Origin: Acidobacteriota bacterium
GTDB lineage: Bacteria; Acidobacteriota; Terriglobia; Terriglobales; Acidobacteriaceae
DNA length: 51,506 nucleotides
Direction of reading: 5' to 3'
Assembly: GCA_013288805.1 (NCBI GenBank)
Contig: JABDBE010000017.1
Coordinates: 1-51,506, forward strand
The position numbers were made by a program, and so were the translations under genes. The notes beneath the pieces were generated by a model. It made no database searches and was not told where the DNA came from. It saw only the letters and a program-made list of their open reading frames with translations. Shown piece by piece: positions 17,187 through 26,360 of this stretch; position 1 is the stretch's first letter, and every line of letters begins with the position of its first letter.

Positions 17187-17417
17187 TTAGGCTACCTGAT
17201 TTTGTGGCTGTTGCCGATACTGCCGTTCAATACTCTCCATCTGGTCTTTCAGACGGAGCTTCAGCTTCTTAAGTCGCACTTCTTCCAGTTTTTCGTCGTC
17301 GGTGAGATAGCGTTTTTCGGTGAGTGAATCAAGGCGTTTTTCGTAGAGCGTATGCTCCATCGCCAGTTTTCGAAATTCATCATGATTGGCGAAGAGCTGG
17401 TCCCTAGAAGTTAGCAT
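17187..17417 (-). CDS. DUF465/YdcH-family small coiled-coil protein
   Basis: A 76-residue, highly charged helical protein of the YdcH/DUF465 family. The segment HDEFRKLAMEHTLYEKRLDSL and the later KLRLKDQMESIERQYRQQ form the two antiparallel helices of this family, which folds as a coiled-coil hairpin. Function is unknown. The start is secure: AGGAGGT lies 7 nt before the ATG. It has its own promoter and terminator, so it is probably monocistronic and well expressed. Confidence 0.85.
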   Translation of the reverse strand: MLTSRDQLFANHDEFRKLAMEHTLYEKRLDSLTEKRYLTDDEKLEEVRLKKLKLRLKDQMESIERQYRQQPQNQVA

Positions 17418-17450
17418 CCAGCAGACCTCCTAACCGGGTTTTCAGATTTC

Positions 17451-17479
17451 AACTTACCACAGGACCTAGCTTGCTTCAA
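17451..17479 (-). promoter_or_regulatory. Promoter of the DUF465 gene
   Basis: On the minus strand TTGAAG (17474-17479), a 17-nt spacer and TAAGTT (17451-17456), followed by a strong ribosome-binding site (AGGAGGT) 7 nt before the start. Confidence 0.6.
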
Positions 17480-17547
17480 CGCGAAATCTCGTCGGGCATC
17501 CGCTGAGTTCTCAGGGATTTCCCGTACTGCACCAAGGCTGGTGCAAA

Positions 17548-18030
17548 TCAGGCAAACTCCACGCGGTAAACGATTGCATCCTCTTGGGGTTCGCGGTAGT
17601 AGCGCTTTCTCCGGCCGGTCTCGACAAAGGCATGCTTCTCATAAAGCCGCCGCGCCGCCAGGTTCGATTCGCGAACTTCAAGGAATATGGACTGTGCCCC
17701 TCGGCCTCGCGCCAGGTCAATAAATTCTTCAAGTAGACGCGTGCCCAGCCCACGACGGCGCGCGGCCCCTGCGACCGCGATGTTCTCGATTTCCCAGTCT
17801 TCCCTAACTGCCCTGCCGACGATAAATCCCTGCACGCGGGCATCTTCCGGGCCGGAATCTTCGATGACGAGCACTACACGCGCTGGCCCTTCGCTGGAAA
17901 ATGCGGCTTCATACTGCTCCTGGGACCAATGCGCCGCAGTCGCAGCTTGTTTCTCCAACGCTAGCAGGGCGGGAATATCCGTGGGGATGGCACGGCGAAT
18001 TCGCATCCGTCGCGCCGGATTCATTACCAT
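17548..18030 (-). CDS. rimI: Ribosomal-protein-alanine N-acetyltransferase RimI
   Basis: A 160-residue GNAT acetyltransferase. It carries the acetyl-CoA loop AGAARRRGLGTRLLEEF (R/Q-x-x-G-x-G/A type) and the conserved LEVRESNLAARRLYEKHAF segment typical of RimI, which acetylates the N-terminal alanine of ribosomal protein S18. The start may be the first or second Met (18030 or 18024). It follows tsaB by 6 nt, a standard arrangement. Confidence 0.9.
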   Translation of the reverse strand: MVMNPARRMRIRRAIPTDIPALLALEKQAATAAHWSQEQYEAAFSSEGPARVVLVIEDSGPEDARVQGFIVGRAVREDWEIENIAVAGAARRRGLGTRLLEEFIDLARGRGAQSIFLEVRESNLAARRLYEKHAFVETGRRKRYYREPQEDAIVYRVEFA

Positions 18031-18036
18031 TTGCTT

Positions 18037-18708
18037 CTAGCTGCCCTTCACGAAGAGGTCGGTCTCGGAGCGCCCAATGTAATTCGCTTCGAGAGCCTCC
18101 GGGGAGATGGTCTCTCCCGACAAAATCTTCCTCCATCCGAGCTGCGCGATTGCATCGCTTCGCGGACGGCCTACTTCTACGACATGCAACCCCTTCGTCC
18201 GCGCCGCTTCCCTGAGGCTGCTGTCGGACGTCACAACGACTGCATCTCGTGTCAACTCCAACCATGTTTCGCGCGACAGCAAGCGCTCACGAATCAAGCG
18301 CATCTCTGCATCGCCAACTTGATACTCACCCAGGAAAACTTCGTTTCTCCCGCCATCCAGCGCTGCAACAACATGACCGTCAAGGTGCGCTGCACGTGCC
18401 AGAGCCTGCAGGAGCGAGACGGCAGCAATCGGCTTTGCGAGCACTTCTGCAAGTCCCTTGATGACCGCCAGACCAATGCGTAACCCGGTAAATGACCCCG
18501 GCCCGGAAACCACAGCAAAAGCGCCAATGTCCCGCTTGCTGAATTTGTGTTTAACGAGCAAGGCGGCAATTTGTGGAACCAGTTCCGCTGAGAATGTGCC
18601 GCCCGAGAGCTCCGCGACCTCGATGACCTCACAAGCGTCACCTGGGCCGCATTGCGCAATTGCGATGCTGCCCTGTTTACCGGAAGTGTCAACAGCCAGA
18701 ACAAGCAT
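18037..18708 (-). CDS. tsaB: tRNA t6A37 biosynthesis protein TsaB
   Basis: TsaB partners TsaD and TsaE in forming threonylcarbamoyladenosine at tRNA position 37. ATG 18708 is chosen because the ASKHA-fold start MLVLAVDTSGKQGSIAI follows it directly; a frame open to 18822 overlaps the epimerase gene. Conserved segments include the GPGSFTGLRIGLAVIKGLA loop, a hallmark of the family. Length is 223 residues, as expected. It lies 49 nt after the epimerase stop and just before rimI. Confidence 0.93.
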   Translation of the reverse strand: MLVLAVDTSGKQGSIAIAQCGPGDACEVIEVAELSGGTFSAELVPQIAALLVKHKFSKRDIGAFAVVSGPGSFTGLRIGLAVIKGLAEVLAKPIAAVSLLQALARAAHLDGHVVAALDGGRNEVFLGEYQVGDAEMRLIRERLLSRETWLELTRDAVVVTSDSSLREAARTKGLHVVEVGRPRSDAIAQLGWRKILSGETISPEALEANYIGRSETDLFVKGS

Positions 18709-18757
18709 GATGGAGAATTGTGGCGTACAGATCGGTATTAATCGCGGCCGCTTTCGG

Positions 18758-19156
18758 TCAGTACCCGGCCTCGACCAACTCCAGCAGCACTCCGCCCGCG
18801 CTCGAAGGATGCACGAACACATAGCGATGGCCGCCTGCGCCGATCTTGATTTCGTTGGAAACTAGCCTCACTCCGTCCGTTTTCAGACGTTCGACGACTG
18901 CGGTCAAATCCGGCACGCGCAAGCAAACGTGATGCAGCCCTTCTCCGCGTTTGGCAATGAACTTCGCCACCGCAGAGCCCTCCGATGTCGCCTCCATCAA
19001 CTCCAGACGGCTCTCTCCGACAGGCAACATCGCTACGCGGACCTGCTCGCCTTCAACCACTTCTTCGGCGGTCGCGGTCAAACCCAACTTTTCGTAGATC
19101 CCTTTCGCCGCCGCCAGCGACTTTACCGCAATACCGAGATGGTCAATGGTAAACAT
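18758..19156 (-). CDS. mce: Methylmalonyl-CoA epimerase
   Basis: A 132-residue vicinal-oxygen-chelate protein that interconverts (2R)- and (2S)-methylmalonyl-CoA. The metal-binding residues are placed in IDHLGIAV (His), GEGLHHVCLRV (His) and LLELVEA (Glu), and the overall beta-alpha-beta-beta-beta repeats match the family. The gene follows meaB by 17 nt. Together they indicate a methylmalonyl-CoA mutase elsewhere in the genome, in propionate or branched-chain catabolism. Confidence 0.92.
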   Translation of the reverse strand: MFTIDHLGIAVKSLAAAKGIYEKLGLTATAEEVVEGEQVRVAMLPVGESRLELMEATSEGSAVAKFIAKRGEGLHHVCLRVPDLTAVVERLKTDGVRLVSNEIKIGAGGHRYVFVHPSSAGGVLLELVEAGY

Positions 19157-19173
19157 TCAATTCTCGCCCAAAA

Positions 19174-20127
19174 CTAGCTCTTGGCTATCTTGCTCACAAT
19201 TTCTTCCACCAGCGTATACGGATCGCGTTTATGTCCGGCAACTTCGGCGGCGTAAGCCGCGAGTCTACCATCTTGCATTTGATCGCGAGCTCTTTCGAGC
19301 AGCGAGTCACGCAGCATCTCGATCAACCGCTCTTGCCAGTTTTCAATGCTGTGTTGCAGGACCAGATTTTCCTTTTGCAGATACGCTTCGTATTCTGTAA
19401 TGGCGGCGACCAATTCACCGATTCCAGTTCCGTCGCTGGCTACAGTCTTAACAATCGATGGCGTCCAATGATCGCTGCGAATCGCCAGCGATTGCAAGGC
19501 GCGAATCTCACGCTCCACCCGCTCAGCGCCCTCGCGGTCGCTTTTGTTGATCACAAAAATATCGGCAATCTCCATGATTCCGGCTTTGATGCTCTGCACA
19601 TCGTCGCCCATCCCCGGCACCAGAATCACAACTGTCACGTCGGCCAGTCGCACGATATCCACTTCATCCTGCCCGACGCCCACGGTTTCGATCATGATCA
19701 AGTCGCGGCCGGATGCATCCATAACCGTAGCGACATCGGCGGTCGTGCGCGCCAATCCGCCTAGCGAGCCCCGCGTGGCCATGCTCCGAATGTAAATCCC
19801 GGGATCAGAAAAATGATCCTGCATGCGAATGCGATCCCCAAGAATTGCGCCGCCAGTGTAAGGGCTGGTGGGATCGACCGCGATAATTCCCACCGTGCGA
19901 TTCTCCTTGCGGTAGTGCTTGGCCAATTGATCAACCAACGTGCTCTTGCCCGCGCCTGGCGCACCGGTAAGGCCCAGAATCCGCGCGTGACCGGTTTGCG
20001 GGAATAGAGCCTTCAGAAGCTCCGCCCAGCCTGGCAAGCGGTTCTCGACGATAGAGATGGCCCGTGCCAAACTCCGCGGATCACCAGAGCGCAAGCTCTG
20101 AATCAGTGGTTGGAACTCGGTGCTCAA
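19174..20127 (-). CDS. meaB: Methylmalonyl-CoA mutase-associated GTPase MeaB (ArgK/G3E-type)
   Basis: MeaB is the G-protein chaperone that loads and protects adenosylcobalamin in methylmalonyl-CoA mutase. The 317-residue protein has G1 (GLTGAPGAGKST), the segment GIIAVDPTSPYTGGAILGD, a switch region with ETVGVGQDE, and NKSD for guanine specificity. The start is a TTG at 20127 with only a weak upstream purine run. The next gene is the epimerase, but no mutase subunit gene is present within the window. Confidence 0.92.
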   Translation of the reverse strand: MSTEFQPLIQSLRSGDPRSLARAISIVENRLPGWAELLKALFPQTGHARILGLTGAPGAGKSTLVDQLAKHYRKENRTVGIIAVDPTSPYTGGAILGDRIRMQDHFSDPGIYIRSMATRGSLGGLARTTADVATVMDASGRDLIMIETVGVGQDEVDIVRLADVTVVILVPGMGDDVQSIKAGIMEIADIFVINKSDREGAERVEREIRALQSLAIRSDHWTPSIVKTVASDGTGIGELVAAITEYEAYLQKENLVLQHSIENWQERLIEMLRDSLLERARDQMQDGRLAAYAAEVAGHKRDPYTLVEEIVSKIAKS

Positions 20128-20208
20128 CCTGTCAGTGTAAAGCAGGTGCGTAAAGGCCGGAAATCTTTCGTAGTTTCAACTGAGGACAAAACGCTTGGTA
20201 TCCTCGGA

Positions 20209-20238
20209 AATCCGCGTTAATCCGTGGCAAATCGAGTT
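20209..20238. repeat. Decamer repeat after the acyl-CoA dehydrogenase gene
   Basis: Two 10-base units, AATCCGCGTT and AATCCGTGGC, followed by a diverged third, AAATCGAGTT, reaching the stop codon of the dehydrogenase gene. A related decamer run occurs at 39261-39290. Confidence 0.5.
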
Positions 20239-21380
20239 TAATCCTTCAGCAACTGTCGCGCGATCACCAGGCGCTGGACCTCGCTCGTGCCCTCGCCGAT
20301 GGTGCACAGCTTCACATCGCGATAAAACTTCTCCGCAGGATAATCTTTGATGAATCCGTATCCGCCGTGGATCTGCACGCCCTCGTTGGCGCAACGGACG
20401 GCCACTTCGCTCGCGTACAGCTTCGCCATGGATGACTCCAGCGTACTTTTCGAACCCGCATCTTTCAGTGACGCCGCGCGAAACGTGAGCAGCTTCGCCG
20501 CCTCGATCTCGGTGGCCATATCCGCCAGCTTCCACTGGATCGCCTGAAATTCACTGATCGCCTTGCCAAACTGCTTGCGCTGCTTGGAATACCTCAGCGC
20601 CGCTTCGTACGCGCCCTCAGCCATGCCAAGGGACAACGCCGCAATCGAGATGCGCCCGCCATCCAGCACTCGCATGGCGTCGATGAATCCGTCGCCTTCT
20701 TTGCCCAAAAGATTTTCCGCCGGAATCACACAATCTTCAAAGATCAACTCTGCGGTGTCGCTCGCGCGCAGCCCCAGCTTGTTTTCCTTCTTCCCCGGAC
20801 GGAATCCCTTCGCGCCTTTCTCGACAATGAACGCGGACAGCCCGTGAGTGTGTGCCGCACGGTCGGTCACCGCAATCACTACCAACGCGTCGGCGTAGTG
20901 TCCATTGGTGCAGAAAGTCTTGGTTCCGTTCAGCACCCAGCTATTTCCCTTGCGCACCGCCGTCATACGCGCGCTGCCCGCGTCCGATCCCGACGACGGC
21001 TCCGTCAGGCCCCAGGCGCCGATATATTCGCCAGTTGCCAGCTTGCTGACATATTTCTTTTTCTGCTCCTCACTGCCGGCGAGAAAAATGTGGTTCGAGC
21101 AAAGCGACGTGTGTGCCGCGACGATGATACCTACCGAGCCATCCACGCGAGAGAGTTCCTCAATCGCAGTGACGTACTCGATGTAACCCATCCCCGCCCC
21201 GCCGTATTCCGTCGGAAAAACGGTACCGAGCAGGCCCAGCTTGCCGAGTTCCTTGATCGTGACCAACGGAAATTCGCCCGCCTCATCCCATTTCATGACA
21301 TTGGGCAGGATCTCGCGCTCGGCAAATTCGCGCACACTCTTCTTCAGATGAAGTTGTTCCTCGTTCAATAAGAAATCCAA
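20238..21380 (-). CDS. Acyl-CoA dehydrogenase
   Basis: A 380-residue flavoprotein that oxidises acyl-CoA to the 2-enoyl-CoA. I place the start at TTG 21380, which has GGAGG four nt upstream and gives the normal family start ([19 protein letters not shown]); a frame open to 21536 would add about 52 unrelated residues. Conserved parts include [19 protein letters not shown] (FAD/substrate), the C-terminal [16 protein letters not shown], and the catalytic base Glu in [11 protein letters not shown]. The chain-length specificity is not decidable. It lies 110 nt upstream of meaB on the same strand, compatible with a role in branched-chain or odd-chain acyl-CoA breakdown. Confidence 0.93.
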   Translation of the reverse strand: MDFLLNEEQLHLKKSVREFAEREILPNVMKWDEAGEFPLVTIKELGKLGLLGTVFPTEYGGAGMGYIEYVTAIEELSRVDGSVGIIVAAHTSLCSNHIFLAGSEEQKKKYVSKLATGEYIGAWGLTEPSSGSDAGSARMTAVRKGNSWVLNGTKTFCTNGHYADALVVIAVTDRAAHTHGLSAFIVEKGAKGFRPGKKENKLGLRASDTAELIFEDCVIPAENLLGKEGDGFIDAMRVLDGGRISIAALSLGMAEGAYEAALRYSKQRKQFGKAISEFQAIQWKLADMATEIEAAKLLTFRAASLKDAGSKSTLESSMAKLYASEVAVRCANEGVQIHGGYGFIKDYPAEKFYRDVKLCTIGEGTSEVQRLVIARQLLKD

Positions 21381-21532
21381 GGTTCCTCCGGTCGGGTAAG
21401 AACGCCGCGTAGAGCATTTGATCCTCACGCAGCGAGTGCAAAACATTCGATTAGAACATAGGGGCAAGCTAGAGTAAAAGTTACCCTCGGAGCGTGATCG
21501 GTCTTCGCAAGGAGACTGAAGTACGGCCCTCC

Positions 21533-22729
21533 TCATCGGGCGGGAATTTCTTCTGTGGCAACGGAGAGAAATCGCTCAAACACTTCGTTGGACAGAAGCC
21601 GACCCTTCTGGCTTAGACGGATCACATCCCCTTGTTTCGACATCAATCCAGTCCGCACGAAATCAGCAATGGTCTGTCGAAATTCTGCGATCGCATCCTC
21701 ACCAAACGCCGCCGCAACCTTATGCAAGTCAATGCCGCAATTCAGGCGCAGACCCAGAAAAAATCTCTCCTCAAGCGCCGCGGCCGGCGAAACCTCAGTG
21801 CGATTCGGCGAGCCTCCAGCGACGTAGGCCTCCAGTGAATCTGGACTAGAAAACCGTATCGCCTCTGCTTCGCCCCCGAACACGGGCAACATCGAATGTG
21901 CGTCCACGCCAAATCCCAGATAGGGCTGCCGCGTCCAATACTTCAGATTATGCCGCGACTCGTATCCCTCTCGCGCGAAGTTGGATATCTCGTACTGTTG
22001 CACACGCGCAGCTTCCAGTCGCTCACAGGCCATGAGGTACAAATCCGCCGTGACATCTTCATCGGGGACGAAATGAGCATGATATTTTCTACCGCCAGCG
22101 ATCACTTCCCTGCCGAGCCGCGAATCCTCATCTACCTCGAGCATGTACACGCTGGCATGCGGCACTTCGCTCGCAATCGTCTGCTCGACAGAAAATGTCC
22201 AGCTGTCGAGGGTCTGGTGCGGCAGTCCCGCGATCAGATCGATGTTGAGGTTTGTAATCCCGACGGCGCGCAGGTTTGCGATATCTTCAAGCACCGTCGT
22301 CCGATTGTGCAACCGCCCGACCGAGGCCGCCTCCTGATCAACAAACGACTGCACGCCCAGGCTCACGCGGTTCACGCCGCAGCGCCTCAGGGCTTCGATT
22401 ACACCGGGAGTCAACGTGCCCGGAGCACATTCAACCGTGATCTCGGCGTTTGCCTGGATCTCAAAATTTTCCGAAATCGAGACAAATAACCGCTGCAATT
22501 GCGTTGGATCAAGTACAGTAGGAGTTCCGCCGCCCAGGTAGATGGAGTCGACAATCCGGTCGGTGTGCCCGTCGATCTGTGCTAGAGTCGGGTTGTCACG
22601 CTTCATGTCAGCGCACACGCGGTCCACATAGCGCTGGAAGACGGAGCGAGAGAAGACGTCCGAAGCAAAGTTGCAATAGCTGCACTTCGTCCGACAGAAC
22701 GGCACGGAGATGTACAGTCCGAGCGGCAT
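21533..22729 (-). CDS. hemW: HemW-like radical SAM heme chaperone
   Basis: A 398-residue radical SAM protein related to oxygen-independent coproporphyrinogen III oxidase. The 4Fe-4S motif [10 protein letters not shown] lies near the N-terminus; [12 protein letters not shown] and [11 protein letters not shown] are typical of HemN/HemW. The extra cysteine of true HemN (in CxxxCxxCxC) is Phe here (CSYCNF), which favours the heme-chaperone HemW. The start ATG 22729 is preferred over a 16-codon longer frame because homologues begin with a short GLYISVPF segment; the ribosome-binding site is weak. Confidence 0.88.
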   Translation of the reverse strand: MPLGLYISVPFCRTKCSYCNFASDVFSRSVFQRYVDRVCADMKRDNPTLAQIDGHTDRIVDSIYLGGGTPTVLDPTQLQRLFVSISENFEIQANAEITVECAPGTLTPGVIEALRRCGVNRVSLGVQSFVDQEAASVGRLHNRTTVLEDIANLRAVGITNLNIDLIAGLPHQTLDSWTFSVEQTIASEVPHASVYMLEVDEDSRLGREVIAGGRKYHAHFVPDEDVTADLYLMACERLEAARVQQYEISNFAREGYESRHNLKYWTRQPYLGFGVDAHSMLPVFGGEAEAIRFSSPDSLEAYVAGGSPNRTEVSPAAALEERFFLGLRLNCGIDLHKVAAAFGEDAIAEFRQTIADFVRTGLMSKQGDVIRLSQKGRLLSNEVFERFLSVATEEIPAR

Positions 22730-22861
22730 CTCAATGATTATCCCACGGGTGGCACGCGACAACCGCAAGTCGAGCATAGAGCTTTCAATCGCTTTATTGA
22801 AACTAACCGGCGGCGGTCGGGTTTCTATCCTGTGCGACTCCGGAGTAGGAACGAAAAACTG

Positions 22862-24115
22862 ATGACGCTTCCGCGCGTGGTTATCACCGGCATGGGCGTG
22901 GTCAGCCCAAATGGAATCGGCAAGGAAGCCTTTTGCCGTGCCATTCTGGCGGGTAAATCTGGGGTAAAGCGCATTTCTCGCTTCGATCCGTCAGAACTTC
23001 CAGTACACATCGCTGGTGAGATCCCGGAATTCGACGAACTCGCATGGGTCGATGCTCGCGAGCGCAAACACGTTTCTCGGGTTGTGCCCCTGGCCGTAGC
23101 TGCATCGAGCGAGGCCATTCAAGATGCCGGCCTGGATCCTGCTGCAATGTCCATGGAGGAGAAACGCGAAATCGGCGTGATCCTCGGTACCGGCGGCGGC
23201 GCACAGGAGTTTTCTGAGGAACAATATCGGCTCTGGCATTCCGGCCACGTCAAGCAAGTCAGCCTGTTCTGTATTCCGAGCGGAACCATGGGCACGATCC
23301 CCAGTGAAATCAGCATGCGCTTTGGCTTTCGCGGCTACAGCCACGTCGTCACCGCAGGTTGTACTTCATCGACCGACGCCATCGGCTACGCCTATCAGCA
23401 TATTCAAGCCGGGGTGCAGCCCATGTTTCTCGTGGGCGGCGTGGACTCGCCCATCACTGCCGGCATCATCAAGGGCTACACTTTGCTGCGAGCGCTGACG
23501 CAGTCATGGAATCACGCGCCCGACCGCGCCTCGCGCCCGTTTTCCGCCGACCGCGACGGATTTGTAATTGCCGAGGGCTCGTGGATGTTTATCCTCGAAG
23601 ATTACGTACACGCCCGTGCGCGCGGCGCTCGTATCTACGCCGAAATTAGTGGATACGCTTCTACCTGCGAGGCCTTCCACCGGGTCCGAATGAGCGACTC
23701 GCCCGAAGAGCCCGCCCGCGCCATCACTCTGGCCCTCGAAGAAGCACGTATCGCACCCGCGGACGTTCACTACGTGAATCTTCACGGTACCTCCACCGAA
23801 ATGAATGACCGAGTAGAAACCCGGGCTCTGAAACTCGCTCTCGGCAAGCACGCGAATCGTATTCCGATGTCGGGACTCAAGTCGCAGATCGGACACGCCC
23901 AGGGCGCCTGCGGCTCGGCCAGCCTGGCTGCAACCCTCATCGCCATGGAGCACGGAAAAATTCCTCCAACCATTAACCTCGACGTCTCCGACCCCGAGTG
24001 CGATCTGGATTACGTCCCCGACGTCGATCGTAAGGCTCAAATCGAGCATGCGATCTGCAACTGCGTGGGATTCGGATCAAAGAACTCCGCCCTGGTACTT
24101 CGGAAAGTCGCGTAG
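22862..24115 (+). CDS. Beta-ketoacyl-ACP synthase, FabF-like
   Basis: A 417-residue thiolase-fold condensing enzyme of the KAS I/II type. The start is ATG 22862 (GGAG and AGGA runs 10-20 nt upstream, MTLPRVVITGMGVVSP). The Cys-His-His triad is visible in VTAGCTSSTDAIGYA, VNLHGTSTEMND and KSQIGHAQGACG. The nucleophile region GCTSST differs from the usual ACA[TS] of FabF, so it may serve a specialised acyl pathway rather than bulk fatty-acid synthesis. It is followed by an ABC exporter gene 155 nt downstream. No acyl carrier protein gene is next to it. Confidence 0.85.
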   Translation: MTLPRVVITGMGVVSPNGIGKEAFCRAILAGKSGVKRISRFDPSELPVHIAGEIPEFDELAWVDARERKHVSRVVPLAVAASSEAIQDAGLDPAAMSMEEKREIGVILGTGGGAQEFSEEQYRLWHSGHVKQVSLFCIPSGTMGTIPSEISMRFGFRGYSHVVTAGCTSSTDAIGYAYQHIQAGVQPMFLVGGVDSPITAGIIKGYTLLRALTQSWNHAPDRASRPFSADRDGFVIAEGSWMFILEDYVHARARGARIYAEISGYASTCEAFHRVRMSDSPEEPARAITLALEEARIAPADVHYVNLHGTSTEMNDRVETRALKLALGKHANRIPMSGLKSQIGHAQGACGSASLAATLIAMEHGKIPPTINLDVSDPECDLDYVPDVDRKAQIEHAICNCVGFGSKNSALVLRKVA

Positions 24116-24137
24116 AGACGCAGCTTGCTACGTCTCT
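24114..24137. repeat. Hairpin overlapping the fabF-like stop codon
   Basis: AGAGACG (24114-24120) pairs with CGTCTCT (24131-24137), extended by an inner AGC/GCT pair around a two-base loop. It overlaps the stop codon. There is no T-run. It may be a terminator or a dispersed hairpin repeat. Confidence 0.5.
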
Positions 24138-24270
24138 GCCCTGAAACGTCGCGAAAGAAGCGTAACAGGTTATCTTTCTACGGAAGCATGGAAAAGCTTT
24201 TTCATCTTCCTGGCTTGTTTCCCATCTATCTAGGGTATCTTTAGACGTTAGCCCCAGACAGTAGCCCCCA

Positions 24271-26214
24271 ATGGCCTCGGAAGAAGAAGTATTAGGCAAA
24301 GCTTATGACAGCCGTTTGATGAAACGGCTGCTCACCTACCTGCGTCCCTATAAGTGGCAGGTGGGGATTGCACTAGCCTCGATTTTGCTGAAGGCTGGGG
24401 CTGACGTTCTCGGCCCCTATCTCACGAAAGTCGTGGTCGATCGCTATCTGGCCCCGGTTCGCGGACTGCACACGCCGCTGGATCGCTTCTTAAGCAACAA
24501 GGCGCTGGTTGGCATTGCGCAGATTGCTACCCTTTATGTCGGCCTTCTGATCTTCAGTTTCCTTCTGGAATATCTGCAGACTTATTACATGCAGTGGGCA
24601 GGGCAGAAGACGATGTTCGATATGCGCGCCCAGATATTCCGTCACCTACAGCGAATGCACATCGGGTTCTACGACAAGAATCCCGTCGGCCGCCTGGTCA
24701 CTCGCGTGACCACCGACGTGGATGCGGTGAACGAAATGTTTACCTCGGGCGTAGTCTCGATTTTCGAAGACGTCTTCGTGCTGGCCGGCATTATCGCCAT
24801 CATGCTGCGCATGAACTGGAAGCTGGCTCTGATCACGTTCGCCGTGTTGCCGCTGATTGGCATCGCAACCAAGATTTTCCGCGACAAAGTCCGCGATTCC
24901 TACCGGCGCATTCGGGTGGCAATTGCCCGAATCAATGCGTATCTGCAAGAACACGTGAGCGGTATGGTCGTCTTGCAGCTCTTCAATCGCGAAGAACGCG
25001 CCTATGACAAGTTTTCCGAAGTGAACTCCGTCCACATGGACGCGTACAAAGACGCGATCATGGCGCACGCCGTCTACTATCCGGTCGTAGAAGTTCTCTC
25101 TGCGATAGCGATCGCCAGCGTGATTTGGTTCGGCGGCAATGACGTGATTCGCAACGCCACTACGCTTGGTGTGCTGGTGGCCTTCATTCAGTATGCGCAG
25201 CGCTTCTTCCGGCCCATTCAGGACCTGAGCGAGAAATACAACATCCTGCAATCGGCCATGGCTTCGAGCGAGCGCATCTTCAAGCTGCTCGACACTCCGG
25301 CTGAGATCACATCGCCCACCGTCACTCAGACACCGAACGGTCCCGGCCGCATCGAATTCGACCACGTGTGGTTCGCTTATCGGAGTGTTCGAAGGGAAAA
25401 CGATGGAGGCCATGTGTCCTCGGCTGGCTTGCTAAAGACATCTTCGCCGACGGGCGCGGACGCTCGTCCTCCACAGGCGGAGGGTCCCGATTGGGTCCTA
25501 CGTGATGTAAGCTTCGCGATCGAACCCGGAGAGACGGTTGCCTTTGTCGGCCACACTGGAGCCGGCAAAACCACAATCATCTCGCTTCTCATGCGCTTCT
25601 ATGACGTGCAGAAGGGCGCGATCAGGATCGACGGAGTCGACGTTAAGGAAATGGATCTCGTCGACCTCCGCCGCCGCTTTGGCGTCGTTCTACAAGACCC
25701 GTTCCTGTTCAGCGGAACGGTGGCCAGCAACATTCGCCTGGGCACGTCCGACATCAATGATGAGGACGTCGAAAAAGCTGCAGAAGACGTGAATCTTGCC
25801 GACTTCATCCGCACGCTCCCCAACGGATTCGACGAGGAAGTACGCGAACGCGGCAGCACGCTTTCGACCGGACAAAAGCAGCTCATCTCGTTTGCTCGCG
25901 CCCTGGCACACGATCCTAAGATTCTGGTGCTGGACGAAGCCACATCCAGCGTAGATACCGAAACAGAATTCCGGGTGCGCGATGCCCTCAGCCGCATGGT
26001 CGAAGGCCGCACGTCGGTAATCATCGCCCACAGGCTTTCGACCATCCAACGCGCCGATAAGATTGTCGTGATGCACAAAGGACAAGTGCGCGAGATGGGT
26101 TCTCACCAGCAACTGCTCGCGCAACACGGCATTTATTACAAGCTTTATCAGCTGCAGTACAAAGATCAGGAAGTCGCTTCAGGCTCGCAAGTGACCGCTG
26201 GCGCAGACGATTAG
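24271..26214 (+). CDS. ABC exporter, fused permease and ATPase (MsbA-like)
   Basis: A 647-residue half-transporter. Six transmembrane helices fill about residues 20-320 (ABC type I exporter domain) and the nucleotide-binding domain follows: Walker A GHTGAGKTT, Q-loop VLQDPFLFSG, signature LSTGQKQ (a variant of LSGGQ), Walker B ILVLDEATSSVD and the H-loop IIAHRLS. Between the start of the nucleotide domain (EFDHVWFAYR) and the next strand (WVLRDVSFAIEPG) lies a Gly/Ser/Pro-rich insertion of about 35 residues. It could export lipid (MsbA role) or another hydrophobic compound; the substrate is not decidable. Confidence 0.92.
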   Translation: MASEEEVLGKAYDSRLMKRLLTYLRPYKWQVGIALASILLKAGADVLGPYLTKVVVDRYLAPVRGLHTPLDRFLSNKALVGIAQIATLYVGLLIFSFLLEYLQTYYMQWAGQKTMFDMRAQIFRHLQRMHIGFYDKNPVGRLVTRVTTDVDAVNEMFTSGVVSIFEDVFVLAGIIAIMLRMNWKLALITFAVLPLIGIATKIFRDKVRDSYRRIRVAIARINAYLQEHVSGMVVLQLFNREERAYDKFSEVNSVHMDAYKDAIMAHAVYYPVVEVLSAIAIASVIWFGGNDVIRNATTLGVLVAFIQYAQRFFRPIQDLSEKYNILQSAMASSERIFKLLDTPAEITSPTVTQTPNGPGRIEFDHVWFAYRSVRRENDGGHVSSAGLLKTSSPTGADARPPQAEGPDWVLRDVSFAIEPGETVAFVGHTGAGKTTIISLLMRFYDVQKGAIRIDGVDVKEMDLVDLRRRFGVVLQDPFLFSGTVASNIRLGTSDINDEDVEKAAEDVNLADFIRTLPNGFDEEVRERGSTLSTGQKQLISFARALAHDPKILVLDEATSSVDTETEFRVRDALSRMVEGRTSVIIAHRLSTIQRADKIVVMHKGQVREMGSHQQLLAQHGIYYKLYQLQYKDQEVASGSQVTAGADD

Positions 26215-26360
26215 GACCCAGCCGGTATAGTTGGCGTGTCCGTTAGTTTGCTTTTTCTTATGGCGGTGCAGTCCGTGAGCACTGACGGCCCAACTTTCGT
26301 AACTCTTCTCCGACTTTCTCCGCAGATTAGAATCCGTATAGTTCAGCATCAGTCAACCGC

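Noticed and set aside
21381-21536. N-terminal extension of the acyl-CoA dehydrogenase
   Set aside because: Unrelated Cys/Arg-rich residues; the TTG at 21380 with GGAGG upstream gives the normal family start.
24594-25007. Plus-strand 137-codon frame within the ABC exporter
   Set aside because: Arg/His-rich out-of-frame translation of a well-supported gene.
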